Assembly (NCBI GenBank): GCA_020440825.1
Contig: JAGRNJ010000018.1
Location: 1-57,092, forward strand
Length of the DNA: 57,092 nt
Direction of reading: 5' to 3'
Origin: Leptospiraceae bacterium
Lineage (GTDB): Bacteria; Spirochaetota; Leptospiria; Turneriellales; Turneriellaceae
Under the pieces are notes generated by a model. That model was given only the letters and a program-made list of their open reading frames with translations, made no database searches and had not been told where the DNA came from. Shown in pieces: positions 9,128-17,902 of this stretch; positions within the stretch are counted from its first letter, which is position 1; the number at the start of each line of letters is the position of its first letter. A program made the position numbers and the translations under genes.

Positions 9128-9865
9128 ATGACCGACCTGCACACTCATCATTTGCTCTCAGGTATTGATATACCATCTGGCCAGACTAAGTTTCCTGGTT
9201 TATCAAACAGCTTTGCAGAAGAGAATGCACGTCCGTGGTACCAGCGATATATGGTTCCTTTTCTGTTCCTGTTCCTGTTCTTATTTCAACTGATCTTCTC
9301 CCTTAATTTTTTTCTGACCACCTCAGTGCAGGATATCATTTATTCGCCAAATACTTTTGACTTTGGGGATCTCACATTTTCCCGTTCCCGTAAATCGACA
9401 GTCATTGAAATTGATGAAATCTTTGGTAACCTGTACATAAAAGAGAAAAAGCCCGTCGAAGAAGAACAGAAAACCGGTTCAACTGCAAGTGAAGGCACCG
9501 GGGACGGCAACGGCGATGGTTTTGGTGACGGGGCTGAAGATCTCTCCTTTTATCCCGGTATAGCACCGCCACGGCCCGTGGGTGCACTGAAGAGAATTTT
9601 TCCCGAAGTTGCAAGGCAAGCGGGGGTAGAGGCTACTGTCTACACAGAAATCATCATCGACACTTCAGGTAAGGTTCGCTCTGCAAAACCTTTATACGTA
9701 AACCTTAACAAATCATTGCCCCCTGAGCAGACAACCTCTATGAAAGCAGAATTCGCCAAAGCTGCGCGTACTACTCTGCTGGGAGCCCGCTTTACTACAG
9801 TTCAAATCAATGGTAAGGTGGTTCCAGTTCGGATGGAGCTACCACTGCAATTCGAACTGTTTTGA
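9128..9865 (+). CDS. TonB-like energy transducer with Gly/Asp-rich linker
   Basis: The 245-residue protein has a cytoplasmic N-terminus of about 45 residues, one membrane helix (about 48-68, with a Phe-Leu repeat) and a periplasmic part. The C-terminal 95 residues fit the TonB domain (FPEVARQAGVEATVYTEIII, then DTSGKV). The linker is not the usual Pro/Lys-rich spacer; near residues 119-135 it is Gly/Asp-rich (GDGNGDGFGDG), resembling calcium-binding Asp-rich repeats. TonB proteins couple the proton gradient through ExbBD to outer-membrane receptors; neither exbB nor exbD is in the window. It is transcribed divergently from the isocitrate dehydrogenase-like gene. Confidence 0.8.
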   Translation: MTDLHTHHLLSGIDIPSGQTKFPGLSNSFAEENARPWYQRYMVPFLFLFLFLFQLIFSLNFFLTTSVQDIIYSPNTFDFGDLTFSRSRKSTVIEIDEIFGNLYIKEKKPVEEEQKTGSTASEGTGDGNGDGFGDGAEDLSFYPGIAPPRPVGALKRIFPEVARQAGVEATVYTEIIIDTSGKVRSAKPLYVNLNKSLPPEQTTSMKAEFAKAARTTLLGARFTTVQINGKVVPVRMELPLQFELF

Positions 9866-9872
9866 AGAAGTA

Positions 9873-10322
9873 TTAGTTTATTTTCTCAACATACCCGGGA
9901 AATAGAATCTTTTCATCTGTAATCAACGAACCGTGTATTTTTACACGCATCACGCCTGAAGCAGATAGAAATTTATCTAAGTGAATATACTTTTGCATCG
10001 CTTGCTCAAAATTGCGATACTCAAAATAAATAGGATAATTCTGGCCTTTATAGTTATAAGGGTATCTCTCCATCATGAGCAACGTAACTCGATGACGATC
10101 TTCAACAGTTTCTAACACAAGGTGAGAGACCTTTCTTCGCCAGACTGTTTTTTCAAAAAGAGTGTCATTGAGAAAATAATCGGGTTTGGGAATAAGATTG
10201 TAAATATAGTAATTTCTTTGATCACCCTCGGGGTAGGGCAACTCAGCCGAAGATATTCTGAATATGGTGAGAACTATTGCTGCAAAAAAAAGATATAGCT
10301 TGCGAAAGCTTGAGCAGCTCAC
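9873..10322 (-). CDS. Exported protein of unknown function
   Basis: The 149-residue protein begins with a short basic stretch and a hydrophobic signal segment (about residues 8-22) ending near SSAE. The mature part is rich in Tyr and charged residues with no recognised motif. Its ATG overlaps the stop of the lipoprotein gene upstream by 4 bp, so the two are coupled and likely work in the same envelope process. It ends 7 bp from the convergent TonB-like gene. The family is not recognised. Confidence 0.65.
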   Translation of the reverse strand: MSCSSFRKLYLFFAAIVLTIFRISSAELPYPEGDQRNYYIYNLIPKPDYFLNDTLFEKTVWRRKVSHLVLETVEDRHRVTLLMMERYPYNYKGQNYPIYFEYRNFEQAMQKYIHLDKFLSASGVMRVKIHGSLITDEKILFPGYVEKIN

Positions 10323-11560
10323 GGTGTAATCGGTTCGGAATATATTACTTTCGTTCTCTCATCTACTTTAGTTACAGTAATTGTAATGGTTACACTCTGA
10401 CCAATTCGCAGCCCGTATCTGCTGGCAGCATTGCGATCGGGCATTGGTATCTTCAAAGTATAAGCATCATAGGGGTTTTGTCCAGATTGAATGATTTTGG
10501 CGTTCAAAATTGAGTTCTGGGCCTCTGCACCTATAATTCTTACCTGCAGCCTGTAAGTTTCACCAGCTACTATATTTCTCTGAGGGCGGGTAACTTCAGA
10601 CGTAACGCCCCGCACAAGCTGAAAATATCTGGGTACGCTGACCAGGCGCCATTCCTGGAAGTACAGCTTATCTTTGACCGGGTTTATTCGCCGGCCTGAC
10701 TCGTTAATTTCGCTTACTTCTTTCTCAATAGTTGCTTTGTAAAACTCTTTGGTTTTCAAAATTTTCTGATATTCAGCATCGGGGTGATCAGAACCGGTTG
10801 CCAGCCCCTCTGTTCCAGTTTCCTTTTTAGGTATGGTTAATTTAGTAAGGGTATCGGGATCTTGACCAAGCTCTCCTCTCAATTTATCGATATGTACCTT
10901 GTTATCTTCCCGCACGGTTTTAAAAATTCGATCTTGCACATTAAAACAGGTTGCATCAAATGTATCACCGCTCCCGACAACCGGGCATAGCTCACCAAGA
11001 ACTGGCTGAATATAAAAAATCTCGGCATAAATAGACACCCAACTGTCTGAGCCGGGGCGGTATTTTGAATTCAGAAAAATTGTCTGTGGAATTTTATCAG
11101 TATCGGTATACTGCTGTTCTTCAAATACATACTTGACTTTCTCTGCAGAAGCACTCTCTTCTACTGCTTTTTTACCGTCTCTGGTTAAAAGAACATTGCT
11201 CGGGGTTGTTATGGTGGTTATTTTTCTGACATTGTAAGCCTGAAAGTTAATGGTATCCCAACCAATTTCTTCACCCTGAGAGTTCTTAATTACAATTCGA
11301 TGGGCAAGAATATTTCCGTTTTTGATGGCCTCAACAACATTTATGTTCGATTCCGCATAATTGAGATTCAGCAAAACATAATAATCACCTGCAGCGTTTC
11401 TGCGAACAGGAAGCACTGAATCTGAAGGGGCATCGGTCGGCTCCATTACGATCTTGGCCAAGTCGATTGGGCTCTTGAAGGTCTGGGCCTCTTTGACATT
11501 TTTGGAAGCACAACTGGTTAGCAACACCACAAGAGCCAGCCCCAGACTTTTTTGTTTCAT
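10319..11560 (-). CDS. Lipoprotein of unknown function
   Basis: The chosen start at 11560 gives a 413-residue protein with a clear lipoprotein signal (MKQKSLGLALVVLLTSC, lipid-accepting Cys at residue 17). The reading frame stays open for 32 more codons upstream to 11656, but that part is hydrophilic and would bury the signal. The mature protein is hydrophilic, beta-rich in appearance and without a recognised domain; it contains two cysteines near the middle (about 180-195) that may pair. It is coupled to the downstream exported protein by a 4-bp overlap. Envelope location is well supported; the role is unknown. Confidence 0.7.
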   Translation of the reverse strand: MKQKSLGLALVVLLTSCASKNVKEAQTFKSPIDLAKIVMEPTDAPSDSVLPVRRNAAGDYYVLLNLNYAESNINVVEAIKNGNILAHRIVIKNSQGEEIGWDTINFQAYNVRKITTITTPSNVLLTRDGKKAVEESASAEKVKYVFEEQQYTDTDKIPQTIFLNSKYRPGSDSWVSIYAEIFYIQPVLGELCPVVGSGDTFDATCFNVQDRIFKTVREDNKVHIDKLRGELGQDPDTLTKLTIPKKETGTEGLATGSDHPDAEYQKILKTKEFYKATIEKEVSEINESGRRINPVKDKLYFQEWRLVSVPRYFQLVRGVTSEVTRPQRNIVAGETYRLQVRIIGAEAQNSILNAKIIQSGQNPYDAYTLKIPMPDRNAASRYGLRIGQSVTITITVTKVDERTKVIYSEPITP

Positions 11561-11766
11561 TATCTGAATCCAGTTCGTCAAAGTGTACATGTTATTGAAG
11601 TTGTAGCTCATAGAATTGCCCCGCTGTCTATATTTTCGTGCAATTTTGAAATACATTGATAAAAATAAAGGATTTACATCGTAGCTAGCGGATTTTACGA
11701 TAAAATATACAAAAAGAAAAGCATTTTTAACTATATTTTCGTCAGAAATGCTACCGGGAGAGTTTA

Positions 11767-13674
11767 TTGAAAGAGAGGCTTAGCAAATACTTTCAGTTCA
11801 TTGGCATTTTCCTGATTTTGTTAGCCTCAGGTTCTGGTATTTACGCTGATAATATTCAGCGTAAAGCGTATATCTTACCTTACCAAGGGCAGGAACTTCC
11901 TGATGACGCTATTCTAAACAGCAAAAATGCAATTCCTTTTATCAATGGGGAAGTTCATCTTGGGTATTTGAAAAAAAATATCTGGGTGAAAGTACAGTTT
12001 CAGAACCCGTTTGAAGAAGATCGCAGATTTTTTTTAAATGCTGCAGCCCCGTCAGTAGATACGGTAATCCTCTACCGAAAAAACGGGCAAAATGTTTTCA
12101 GCGAAATATACAGATCGGGTGACTCGATTCCTCATCATAAATGGCCAGTAAATTCGCCAGAAATCATGTTTCCTCTGACGTTACAGCCTTCCGAGAATGC
12201 CGAACTGTTGATGTCAGCAAAATCAAGCGATAATCTCATCTTGAGATCAACAATTTTAACTGAGAAAGAATTTTTCAGATATGACCACTCACAGCGAGCG
12301 ATTATTTTCATTTATTTAGGAATGCTGGTCGCACTGGCGCTTTACAATATGTTTCTATTTTTTGCTGTTAGAAGCTCAACGTATATCTCTTATTTTGCCA
12401 TGGTACTCGGAATAGGAATGTACACTCTTACGCTTTCAGGTTATGGCTTCGAGGTCATGTGGCCCAATTTAACACACTGGAACAGCAGAGCCTCTGACTA
12501 TGGCGCAATGATTGCCATTTTCGCAGGTACTTTCTTTTCTGTACGATATTTACAGCAGGTTACCCTGCAGCCCAGGTTCGCACGATTCATGCTGGTGCCG
12601 GGTATACTCGCCATCGCCGGACTTATCTGGTTTTCTCTGCCGATACCAAATATAGGTTTCAGTATTACCGGTCTGCTGGTTATAGCCTCACTGATAATTT
12701 TCTTAACTGCAGGTGTGTTATCATTAAAGGGCGGATACCATCCTGCACGTTACTTTCTTGCAGCCTGGAGTGTATTGATCATCTCAATTGCAATTTATAC
12801 CGGCCGCTCAGTCGGGATTTTTCCGGTCAATTTATTCACCCAGTATTCCATTTTTGCAGGTTCTGCGGTTGCAGTCACCCTTTTGTCTATGGGTCTCGGA
12901 GATCGACTGAGAGTTCTCGAGCGGGATTCTGGGCATATGACCACCCAGCTGCAATTAGCCCGGCAGATACAAAATTCCCTGCTGCCAGAATCGGCACCAG
13001 ATCTAAAAGGCCTGCAAATAGCGTTTGATTTTGAGCCAATGATGCAGGTCGGTGGTGACTTTCTGGATATCATAGAGTTTGATGAGCGACGTATAGGTGT
13101 ATTTATCTGTGACGTATCGGGGCACGGGGTACCGGCTGCATTATTGGCGGCCATGATCAAGGTTGCTCTGCATACACGCTGGCAACGTGAATTTCGGCGT
13201 CCTGAAGCGGTTCTCACTGAGCTGCACAATAACCTGCGTGGAAAACTGGGAGGGCATTTTCTAACTGCTTTTTTGATTCATCTTGATCTGGATGACGGTC
13301 GAGTATCCGTAGCGCGAGCAGGCCATGACCCTGCCTATCGGGTAACCAGTGCCGGGGAGGTTCTACCTCTGCACGCTCCTGGCCGCTTAATGGCAGATTT
13401 TATTGAGCCAAAATATGTAGGCGCGACCTATCAATTAACCCCGGGAGACCTGGTTTTTATCTGTACAGACGGGGTTAGTGAATCTATGGATCCTGACGGC
13501 AAACCATTTGGCCAACAACGACTCACCTATTATCTGGCTCAACAAAGGCAAGAAAGCCCTGCATCCCTGATTCAAAACCTGAGAAGTAAATTGCGATCTT
13601 TTCGGGGCGGGAATACAACAAATGAAGATGATATTACATTGATTGCCATGAAATACACAGGAAAAACCATATGA
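11767..13674 (+). CDS. 7TM-DISM receptor fused to SpoIIE-type PP2C phosphatase
   Basis: The 635-residue protein starts with TTG at 11767, chosen because GGGAGA lies 7 bases upstream and a signal peptide (to about residue 28) follows. Order: signal, extracellular 7TMR-DISM sensor (about 30-170), seven membrane segments (about 180-380), short linker, then a PPM/SpoIIE phosphatase (about 410-630). The phosphatase has GGDFLD near 428 and VSGHGVPAAL, with metal-binding Asp residues in place, plus a late TDGVSE and NEDDIT. SpoIIE-type phosphatases dephosphorylate STAS antagonists, so the STAS protein at 7471 is a candidate substrate. It overlaps the next gene by 4 bp. Confidence 0.9.
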   Translation: MKERLSKYFQFIGIFLILLASGSGIYADNIQRKAYILPYQGQELPDDAILNSKNAIPFINGEVHLGYLKKNIWVKVQFQNPFEEDRRFFLNAAAPSVDTVILYRKNGQNVFSEIYRSGDSIPHHKWPVNSPEIMFPLTLQPSENAELLMSAKSSDNLILRSTILTEKEFFRYDHSQRAIIFIYLGMLVALALYNMFLFFAVRSSTYISYFAMVLGIGMYTLTLSGYGFEVMWPNLTHWNSRASDYGAMIAIFAGTFFSVRYLQQVTLQPRFARFMLVPGILAIAGLIWFSLPIPNIGFSITGLLVIASLIIFLTAGVLSLKGGYHPARYFLAAWSVLIISIAIYTGRSVGIFPVNLFTQYSIFAGSAVAVTLLSMGLGDRLRVLERDSGHMTTQLQLARQIQNSLLPESAPDLKGLQIAFDFEPMMQVGGDFLDIIEFDERRIGVFICDVSGHGVPAALLAAMIKVALHTRWQREFRRPEAVLTELHNNLRGKLGGHFLTAFLIHLDLDDGRVSVARAGHDPAYRVTSAGEVLPLHAPGRLMADFIEPKYVGATYQLTPGDLVFICTDGVSESMDPDGKPFGQQRLTYYLAQQRQESPASLIQNLRSKLRSFRGGNTTNEDDITLIAMKYTGKTI

Positions 13675-14591
13675 ATGTGGGATTAATCGGCACAGGAATC
13701 ATGGGTGCTTCTATAGGACGTCATCTTATCGATGCGGGCCATAAACTGCAGATTAATAATCGCACAAAAGGAAAAGCAGAACCCCTGCTAAACGCGGGAG
13801 CCAGCTGGGCGAATTCAATAGATGAAATAGCAGAACATTCAGAAGTGATACTCACCATGGTTGGGTATCCCGATGATGTCAGAGACATTTACTATGGTAC
13901 CAGCAGCACAAACAATACCTTCTCTTCAGGCCTACTCACAATCTTGAAACCCGGGCAAATCATAATTGATCTCACCACATCTGAACCAAACCTTGCACAG
14001 ACAATTTACCAGCATGCAAAAGGAAAGTCTGCTCATTCACTGGATGCCCCTGTTTCTGGTGGCGACGCAGGAGCCAAAGCCGGCACACTGACGGTAATGG
14101 CCGGCGGAGATGAAACCGTTTTCAGAGATATAAAGCCTGTGCTCGAATGCTTCGGAAAAAAAATTCGTTATTGCGGTGAAGCCGGTAAAGGTCAGTCAAC
14201 GAAACTGGCAAATCAGATCTTAAACACAGGAAATATGCTGGGCATGGTCGAAGCGCTGTTGTATGCCCGAAAAGCAAATCTTGATATGAAAGACACAATT
14301 GAAATTATTGGTTCAGGGGCAGCAGCCTCATGGGCAATCAATAACCTTGGACCTCGTATTTTACAAAATAATTTTGAACCGGGTTTTTTGATCGAACATT
14401 TTGTGAAAGATATGCAAATTGCGCTCGATGAAGCAAGCAGGCTGAATTTACAGCTACCCGGGTTGACACTTATAAAAAAATTTTATGATCTCGCAATGCA
14501 AAAAAATTTAGGTAAAAAAGGTACTCATGCGTTGTTTCTTGTACTGGATGAATTAAGCCAGGGAAAAAACGATTCTGAGATTTTTTATTAA
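13671..14591 (+). CDS. NAD(P)-dependent beta-hydroxyacid dehydrogenase
   Basis: The 306-residue enzyme belongs to the 3-hydroxyisobutyrate / tartronate semialdehyde reductase family. It has a Rossmann motif GLIGTGIMGASIG at the N-terminus, the substrate-loop signature DAPVSGGDAGAKAGTLT, and the catalytic Lys in GKGQSTKLANQ. The C-terminal helical domain is complete. Family members reduce or oxidise short hydroxy acids such as 3-hydroxyisobutyrate, glyoxylate or succinate semialdehyde; the exact substrate cannot be read from sequence. The ATG overlaps the phosphatase stop by 4 bp, an unexpected pairing of signalling and metabolism. An AT-rich hairpin follows the stop. Confidence 0.88.
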   Translation: MNVGLIGTGIMGASIGRHLIDAGHKLQINNRTKGKAEPLLNAGASWANSIDEIAEHSEVILTMVGYPDDVRDIYYGTSSTNNTFSSGLLTILKPGQIIIDLTTSEPNLAQTIYQHAKGKSAHSLDAPVSGGDAGAKAGTLTVMAGGDETVFRDIKPVLECFGKKIRYCGEAGKGQSTKLANQILNTGNMLGMVEALLYARKANLDMKDTIEIIGSGAAASWAINNLGPRILQNNFEPGFLIEHFVKDMQIALDEASRLNLQLPGLTLIKKFYDLAMQKNLGKKGTHALFLVLDELSQGKNDSEIFY

Positions 14592-14600
14592 GGAATCTCT

Positions 14601-14625
14601 GAAAAAATGCAGGAGGGATTTTTTC
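14601..14625 (+). terminator. Weak AT-rich hairpin after the dehydrogenase gene
   Basis: GAAAAAAT and ATTTTTTC pair over 8 bp around a 9-base loop, ten bases after the stop codon of the dehydrogenase. The T-rich right arm could serve as the U-tract of a terminator, but the stem is almost all A-T, so it is a weak candidate. The loop contains AGGAGG with no start codon close by. Confidence 0.3.
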
Positions 14626-14741
14626 AAAGGTTACTTAAGAATTAAATTCTTCATTTTTCTGTAGAAATTATTAGAGAGAGTTAAAAATAATCAATGCCAT
14701 GCTACGTCTTGTATATAAATTTGGCATAAATTAGTAGAGTT

Positions 14742-16145
14742 ATGCAGAGAACAAAAATAATCGCAACCCTGGGGCCAGCCTCCCATGATCTGGAAACAAT
14801 TCGAAAATTAATTCGAGCTGGCGCAAGCTGTTTCAGAATCAATTTTTCCCATGGTGACGGACCTTCTCAACAAAAAATTATAGACTTAGCCAGAGAAGCG
14901 GGCAACCTTGAAGGTAAATTTATCCCGATTTTAGCAGATATTCAAGGTCCTAAGCTGAGGGTTGGAAAACTGCCCAAAGAAGGGGTTACCTTAACTGAAG
15001 GGGATGAATTCATCATCACAGGCAGAAAAATCGAAGGCAGTTCGAGAGAAGTTCACTCGCCCTATGAGTATCTTGCAAAAGATGTTTCTAAAGGAACAAA
15101 AATCCTGCTGGCAGATGGCACTCTCGAATTAATCGTCGAAAATATCTCAGGCGGGGATGTTTATACAAAAGTTCTTATTGGCGGGCGTTTATATTCCAAC
15201 AAGGGAATGAATATTCCCAATACCAAGCTTTCTGTAGAGACTTTAACAGGAAAAGATAAACGAGACCTCGATTTTATCTCCCGAGCAGATATTGACCTTG
15301 TCGCCATATCTTTTGTTCGAAAAGCCGAAGATCTGGCCCTCGCTCGAAAGTATTTGAACTTTCGCAGAAAACCGATACTCGCCAAACTGGAAGTCACAGA
15401 AGCCCTCGATAACCTCGATGAAATCATTGAAAGTTCAGACGGGGTCATGGTCGCCCGTGGTGACCTTGGGGTCGAACTGCCATTCGAACAGGTTCCCGCC
15501 TTACAAAAGCGTATTCTCGAACGAGCTGTTATTCGGGGTAAATGGGCCATGGTTGCAACCCAGATGCTGGGTTCTATGGTTTTAAACAGTAGACCATCCC
15601 GCGCTGAAGTTTCAGATGTGGCAAATGCGGTTTTAGACGGGGCGGATGCCCTGATGCTCAGTGAAGAAACAGCAACCGGGTCTCACCCGGTCGGGGCGGT
15701 TGAGGCCATGTCCCGAATTGCAGCAGAAGCAGAAAACTTGCGTTATCTGAACAAGACTAAAATTGATCCTGATATTTCAAGTTTCGCCGCAGGTGCAGCA
15801 GGAGCCGCAGTAAACGCAGCCGAACGTCTGCATGCAAGGGCCATTGTTTCTCTGGCCGGCTCAGGATTAACAACCCTGCTTCTCTCAAAATGGCGACCGG
15901 CAATGCCGATAATCGGTCTCGGCTCTTATTTACCGACTCTCAGACGACTAAATGTTCTGCGTGGGGTAATTCCTCTCAAAATAGGTAAAGAGAGCAATAT
16001 GGAAGAGCAGCTCCTGGCTGTAGATGATTATTTACTTGAAAACGGGCTGGCCAGCCCGGGCGAAACAGTTGTTGCAATTGGGGTCACTCCGTCTGATCAA
16101 AATAAAGATCCCAATACAATTCGTTTTCACAGGGTACGGGAATAA
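14742..16145 (+). CDS. pyk: Pyruvate kinase
   Basis: The 467-residue enzyme transfers phosphate from PEP to ADP, the last step of glycolysis. Visible family motifs are TLGPASHD at the N-terminus, the substrate Arg in FRINFSHG, IQGPKLRVG, the active-site block ILAKLEVTEALDN with the catalytic Lys, VMVARGDLGVELP, and the downstream nucleotide-site segment TQMLGSMV...SRAEVSDVANAV. The C-terminal allosteric domain is present but a little shorter than in type I enzymes. It stands alone after a 150-bp gap. Together with pckG it controls flux at PEP. Confidence 0.97.
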   Translation: MQRTKIIATLGPASHDLETIRKLIRAGASCFRINFSHGDGPSQQKIIDLAREAGNLEGKFIPILADIQGPKLRVGKLPKEGVTLTEGDEFIITGRKIEGSSREVHSPYEYLAKDVSKGTKILLADGTLELIVENISGGDVYTKVLIGGRLYSNKGMNIPNTKLSVETLTGKDKRDLDFISRADIDLVAISFVRKAEDLALARKYLNFRRKPILAKLEVTEALDNLDEIIESSDGVMVARGDLGVELPFEQVPALQKRILERAVIRGKWAMVATQMLGSMVLNSRPSRAEVSDVANAVLDGADALMLSEETATGSHPVGAVEAMSRIAAEAENLRYLNKTKIDPDISSFAAGAAGAAVNAAERLHARAIVSLAGSGLTTLLLSKWRPAMPIIGLGSYLPTLRRLNVLRGVIPLKIGKESNMEEQLLAVDDYLLENGLASPGETVVAIGVTPSDQNKDPNTIRFHRVRE

Positions 16146-16199
16146 TTTTTTAATTCAATTACATAAAGCCGAAACCGATACTTTAAAAGCGGTACTATT

Positions 16200-16850
16200 A
16201 TGAAAATCTGGAAAACAAATGTTCTTATATTTTTGATTGCAGGTACTAGCCTGTCATCCATCACCTTTGACTGGAAATCAAGACGGGGAGAGAGTGGCTT
16301 TGCGCTTGATGTTCCTTCTGACTGGCTGTACGAGGCCTCCGTTAGATCGAATGGTGCCATCATAAAATTTTCAAACCAGGAAGCTGAAATTGAAGTTCGC
16401 AGTTTTATAGTTAGCGAAGGAACAGATCGCCGAGCACTGATCAATGCCAAAGCTGCAAGACTTGCAGCATATTACGGCACAGTAAGTCTGCTCGAAGAAC
16501 GGGAGTCAAAATATGACTCAACCCTGTATCGTGCTACCTGGCAGGCATCGGGCCGCAAAACCAGATTTATAGATGAAACTGGTTTTATCATGAACGGAAA
16601 TTCAGTACTTATCGTTTCGTGTCTGGTACCGGCCAGTACAGTTTCGAAATACAAAGTAATCTGCGAGAATGCACTTTTCTCGATTCGGGCAACAGAAGGC
16701 GAACCGGCAATCATTTCAGAATTGGCTAAATTTACGTTTACAAATTTACCACAAAACAATCGGTCTGCTGCCGAGAATAAAACTGTACCGGTTAAACTGC
16801 CTGAAGCACCTAAAACATTAGATGATAAATTTTTGCCACCAGTAAATTGA
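16200..16850 (+). CDS. Exported protein of unknown function
   Basis: The 216-residue protein has a signal peptide (MKIWKTNVLIFLIAGTSLSS). The mature part begins with a stretch resembling PsbP/DUF1795-type secreted domains (GFALDVPSDWLY, followed by strand-rich sequence and a Cys near the centre). The last 40 residues are Pro- and Asn-rich and look unstructured. It sits 54 bp after pyk and directly before the YibQ-like gene, whose ribosome-binding site overlaps its stop. Periplasmic location is likely. The fold resemblance is weak and by eye. Confidence 0.65.
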   Translation: MKIWKTNVLIFLIAGTSLSSITFDWKSRRGESGFALDVPSDWLYEASVRSNGAIIKFSNQEAEIEVRSFIVSEGTDRRALINAKAARLAAYYGTVSLLEERESKYDSTLYRATWQASGRKTRFIDETGFIMNGNSVLIVSCLVPASTVSKYKVICENALFSIRATEGEPAIISELAKFTFTNLPQNNRSAAENKTVPVKLPEAPKTLDDKFLPPVN

Positions 16851-16858
16851 GAGGAACC

Positions 16859-17902
16859 ATGAGAAAATTAATATTCATTACATTTACAATACTGGGATCT
16901 CTTTCGACCATCTTCGCACAGAGCACCACAGAAGATATGCTCAACGAGATTACGGCGATTTGGCCGGCGAACGCATGCGGACATTTTTCCACTGTTGAAA
17001 ACAATATTCCCTTATACTCTATTGCCTGTTCTGGTGATTATACAGCCAAAGAGAGAAAAGCTTTCCTTGACGTTATTTTTAAAGAAGGCTACCAATTGAG
17101 AAATGAAAACTGGAAGCATGGGAATCGCTCAGGATACTATGTTTACAGAACTGAGCGTGCCCGAGGCACAGGTGATTTTGCTTTCTTCAAACTGTTTTTC
17201 AGAGATTCTCGCTGGCTTTATCCTAACGTTCCGGGCGATGGTGCTCAATTGCTGCTGTATGTACGTGAAGTAAAAGATATCGAATCGTTAATGGCCTGGC
17301 AATCCCTCGGGGTTCCGATCGTTTTTGGCTTGAATATTTTTAATGACAACTCGCCGGCACTCGCAGAAAAAATAACCGAATATGGCCAGGCTTATTTATT
17401 AAGTTTTCCTCTCGAACCGAAAAAAGCAAACCCGCAAGACGGCCCGTATCTGGAAGTAGAAACAGCATTAGACAGCCAAAAACTTTCAGAATTGATTGAT
17501 CATCGGATTGCGCAGTATAATGACATTCGGGGTTTCAGCTACACAATGGGCTCTATTTTTACAGAAAATGTATTTGCCATGCGCCAATTGCTGAGCCATG
17601 TTCGCGGACGTGGTATTCAATTTTATTTTGACCCGGTCTCAGCAGGAACGGCGTTTGAAACGGCTAGACTAATGTCGTTTCAAGCCTACCGCTCGACAAA
17701 TATTATCGAAGCGGGCCTGAAATCACCGAAAACATATTGGGATAGAGCCATAGCCCACTCTAAAAAATCGGGGTATTCACTTGTCGTACTCGATGGGGAT
17801 GCAGTAAAAGCGCGTGATTATATTGCAACCCAATTGCGCGGCAAGAAACTCCCACCCTCGGCATTTCTAAAGCTGGAAGAACTGCCGGTTCAGCCTAATT
17901 GA
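16859..17902 (+). CDS. Divergent polysaccharide deacetylase-like exported protein (YibQ-like)
   Basis: The ATG at 16859 is chosen over a TTG at 16847 because GAGAGGAACC lies just before it and the signal peptide (MRKLIFITFTILG...IFAQ) begins there; the product has 347 residues. Features of the YibQ / divergent polysaccharide deacetylase family are a central segment SYTMGSIFTEN near residue 226 (family GxNNHMGSxFT), FDPVSAGTAFE (family FxDSRT) and a later ARDYI...L block. The His before MGS is Thr and the DSRT segment is changed, so the metal site may be lost. The family is thought to act on cell-wall or EPS polysaccharide. Convergent 13-bp overlap with the next gene. Confidence 0.65.
   Translation: MRKLIFITFTILGSLSTIFAQSTTEDMLNEITAIWPANACGHFSTVENNIPLYSIACSGDYTAKERKAFLDVIFKEGYQLRNENWKHGNRSGYYVYRTERARGTGDFAFFKLFFRDSRWLYPNVPGDGAQLLLYVREVKDIESLMAWQSLGVPIVFGLNIFNDNSPALAEKITEYGQAYLLSFPLEPKKANPQDGPYLEVETALDSQKLSELIDHRIAQYNDIRGFSYTMGSIFTENVFAMRQLLSHVRGRGIQFYFDPVSAGTAFETARLMSFQAYRSTNIIEAGLKSPKTYWDRAIAHSKKSGYSLVVLDGDAVKARDYIATQLRGKKLPPSAFLKLEELPVQPN

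Noticed and set aside
12795-13229. Minus-strand open frame of 144 codons inside the phosphatase gene
   Set aside because: It is antisense to the PP2C domain and Arg/Ser/Cys-rich, the usual composition of a shadow frame.
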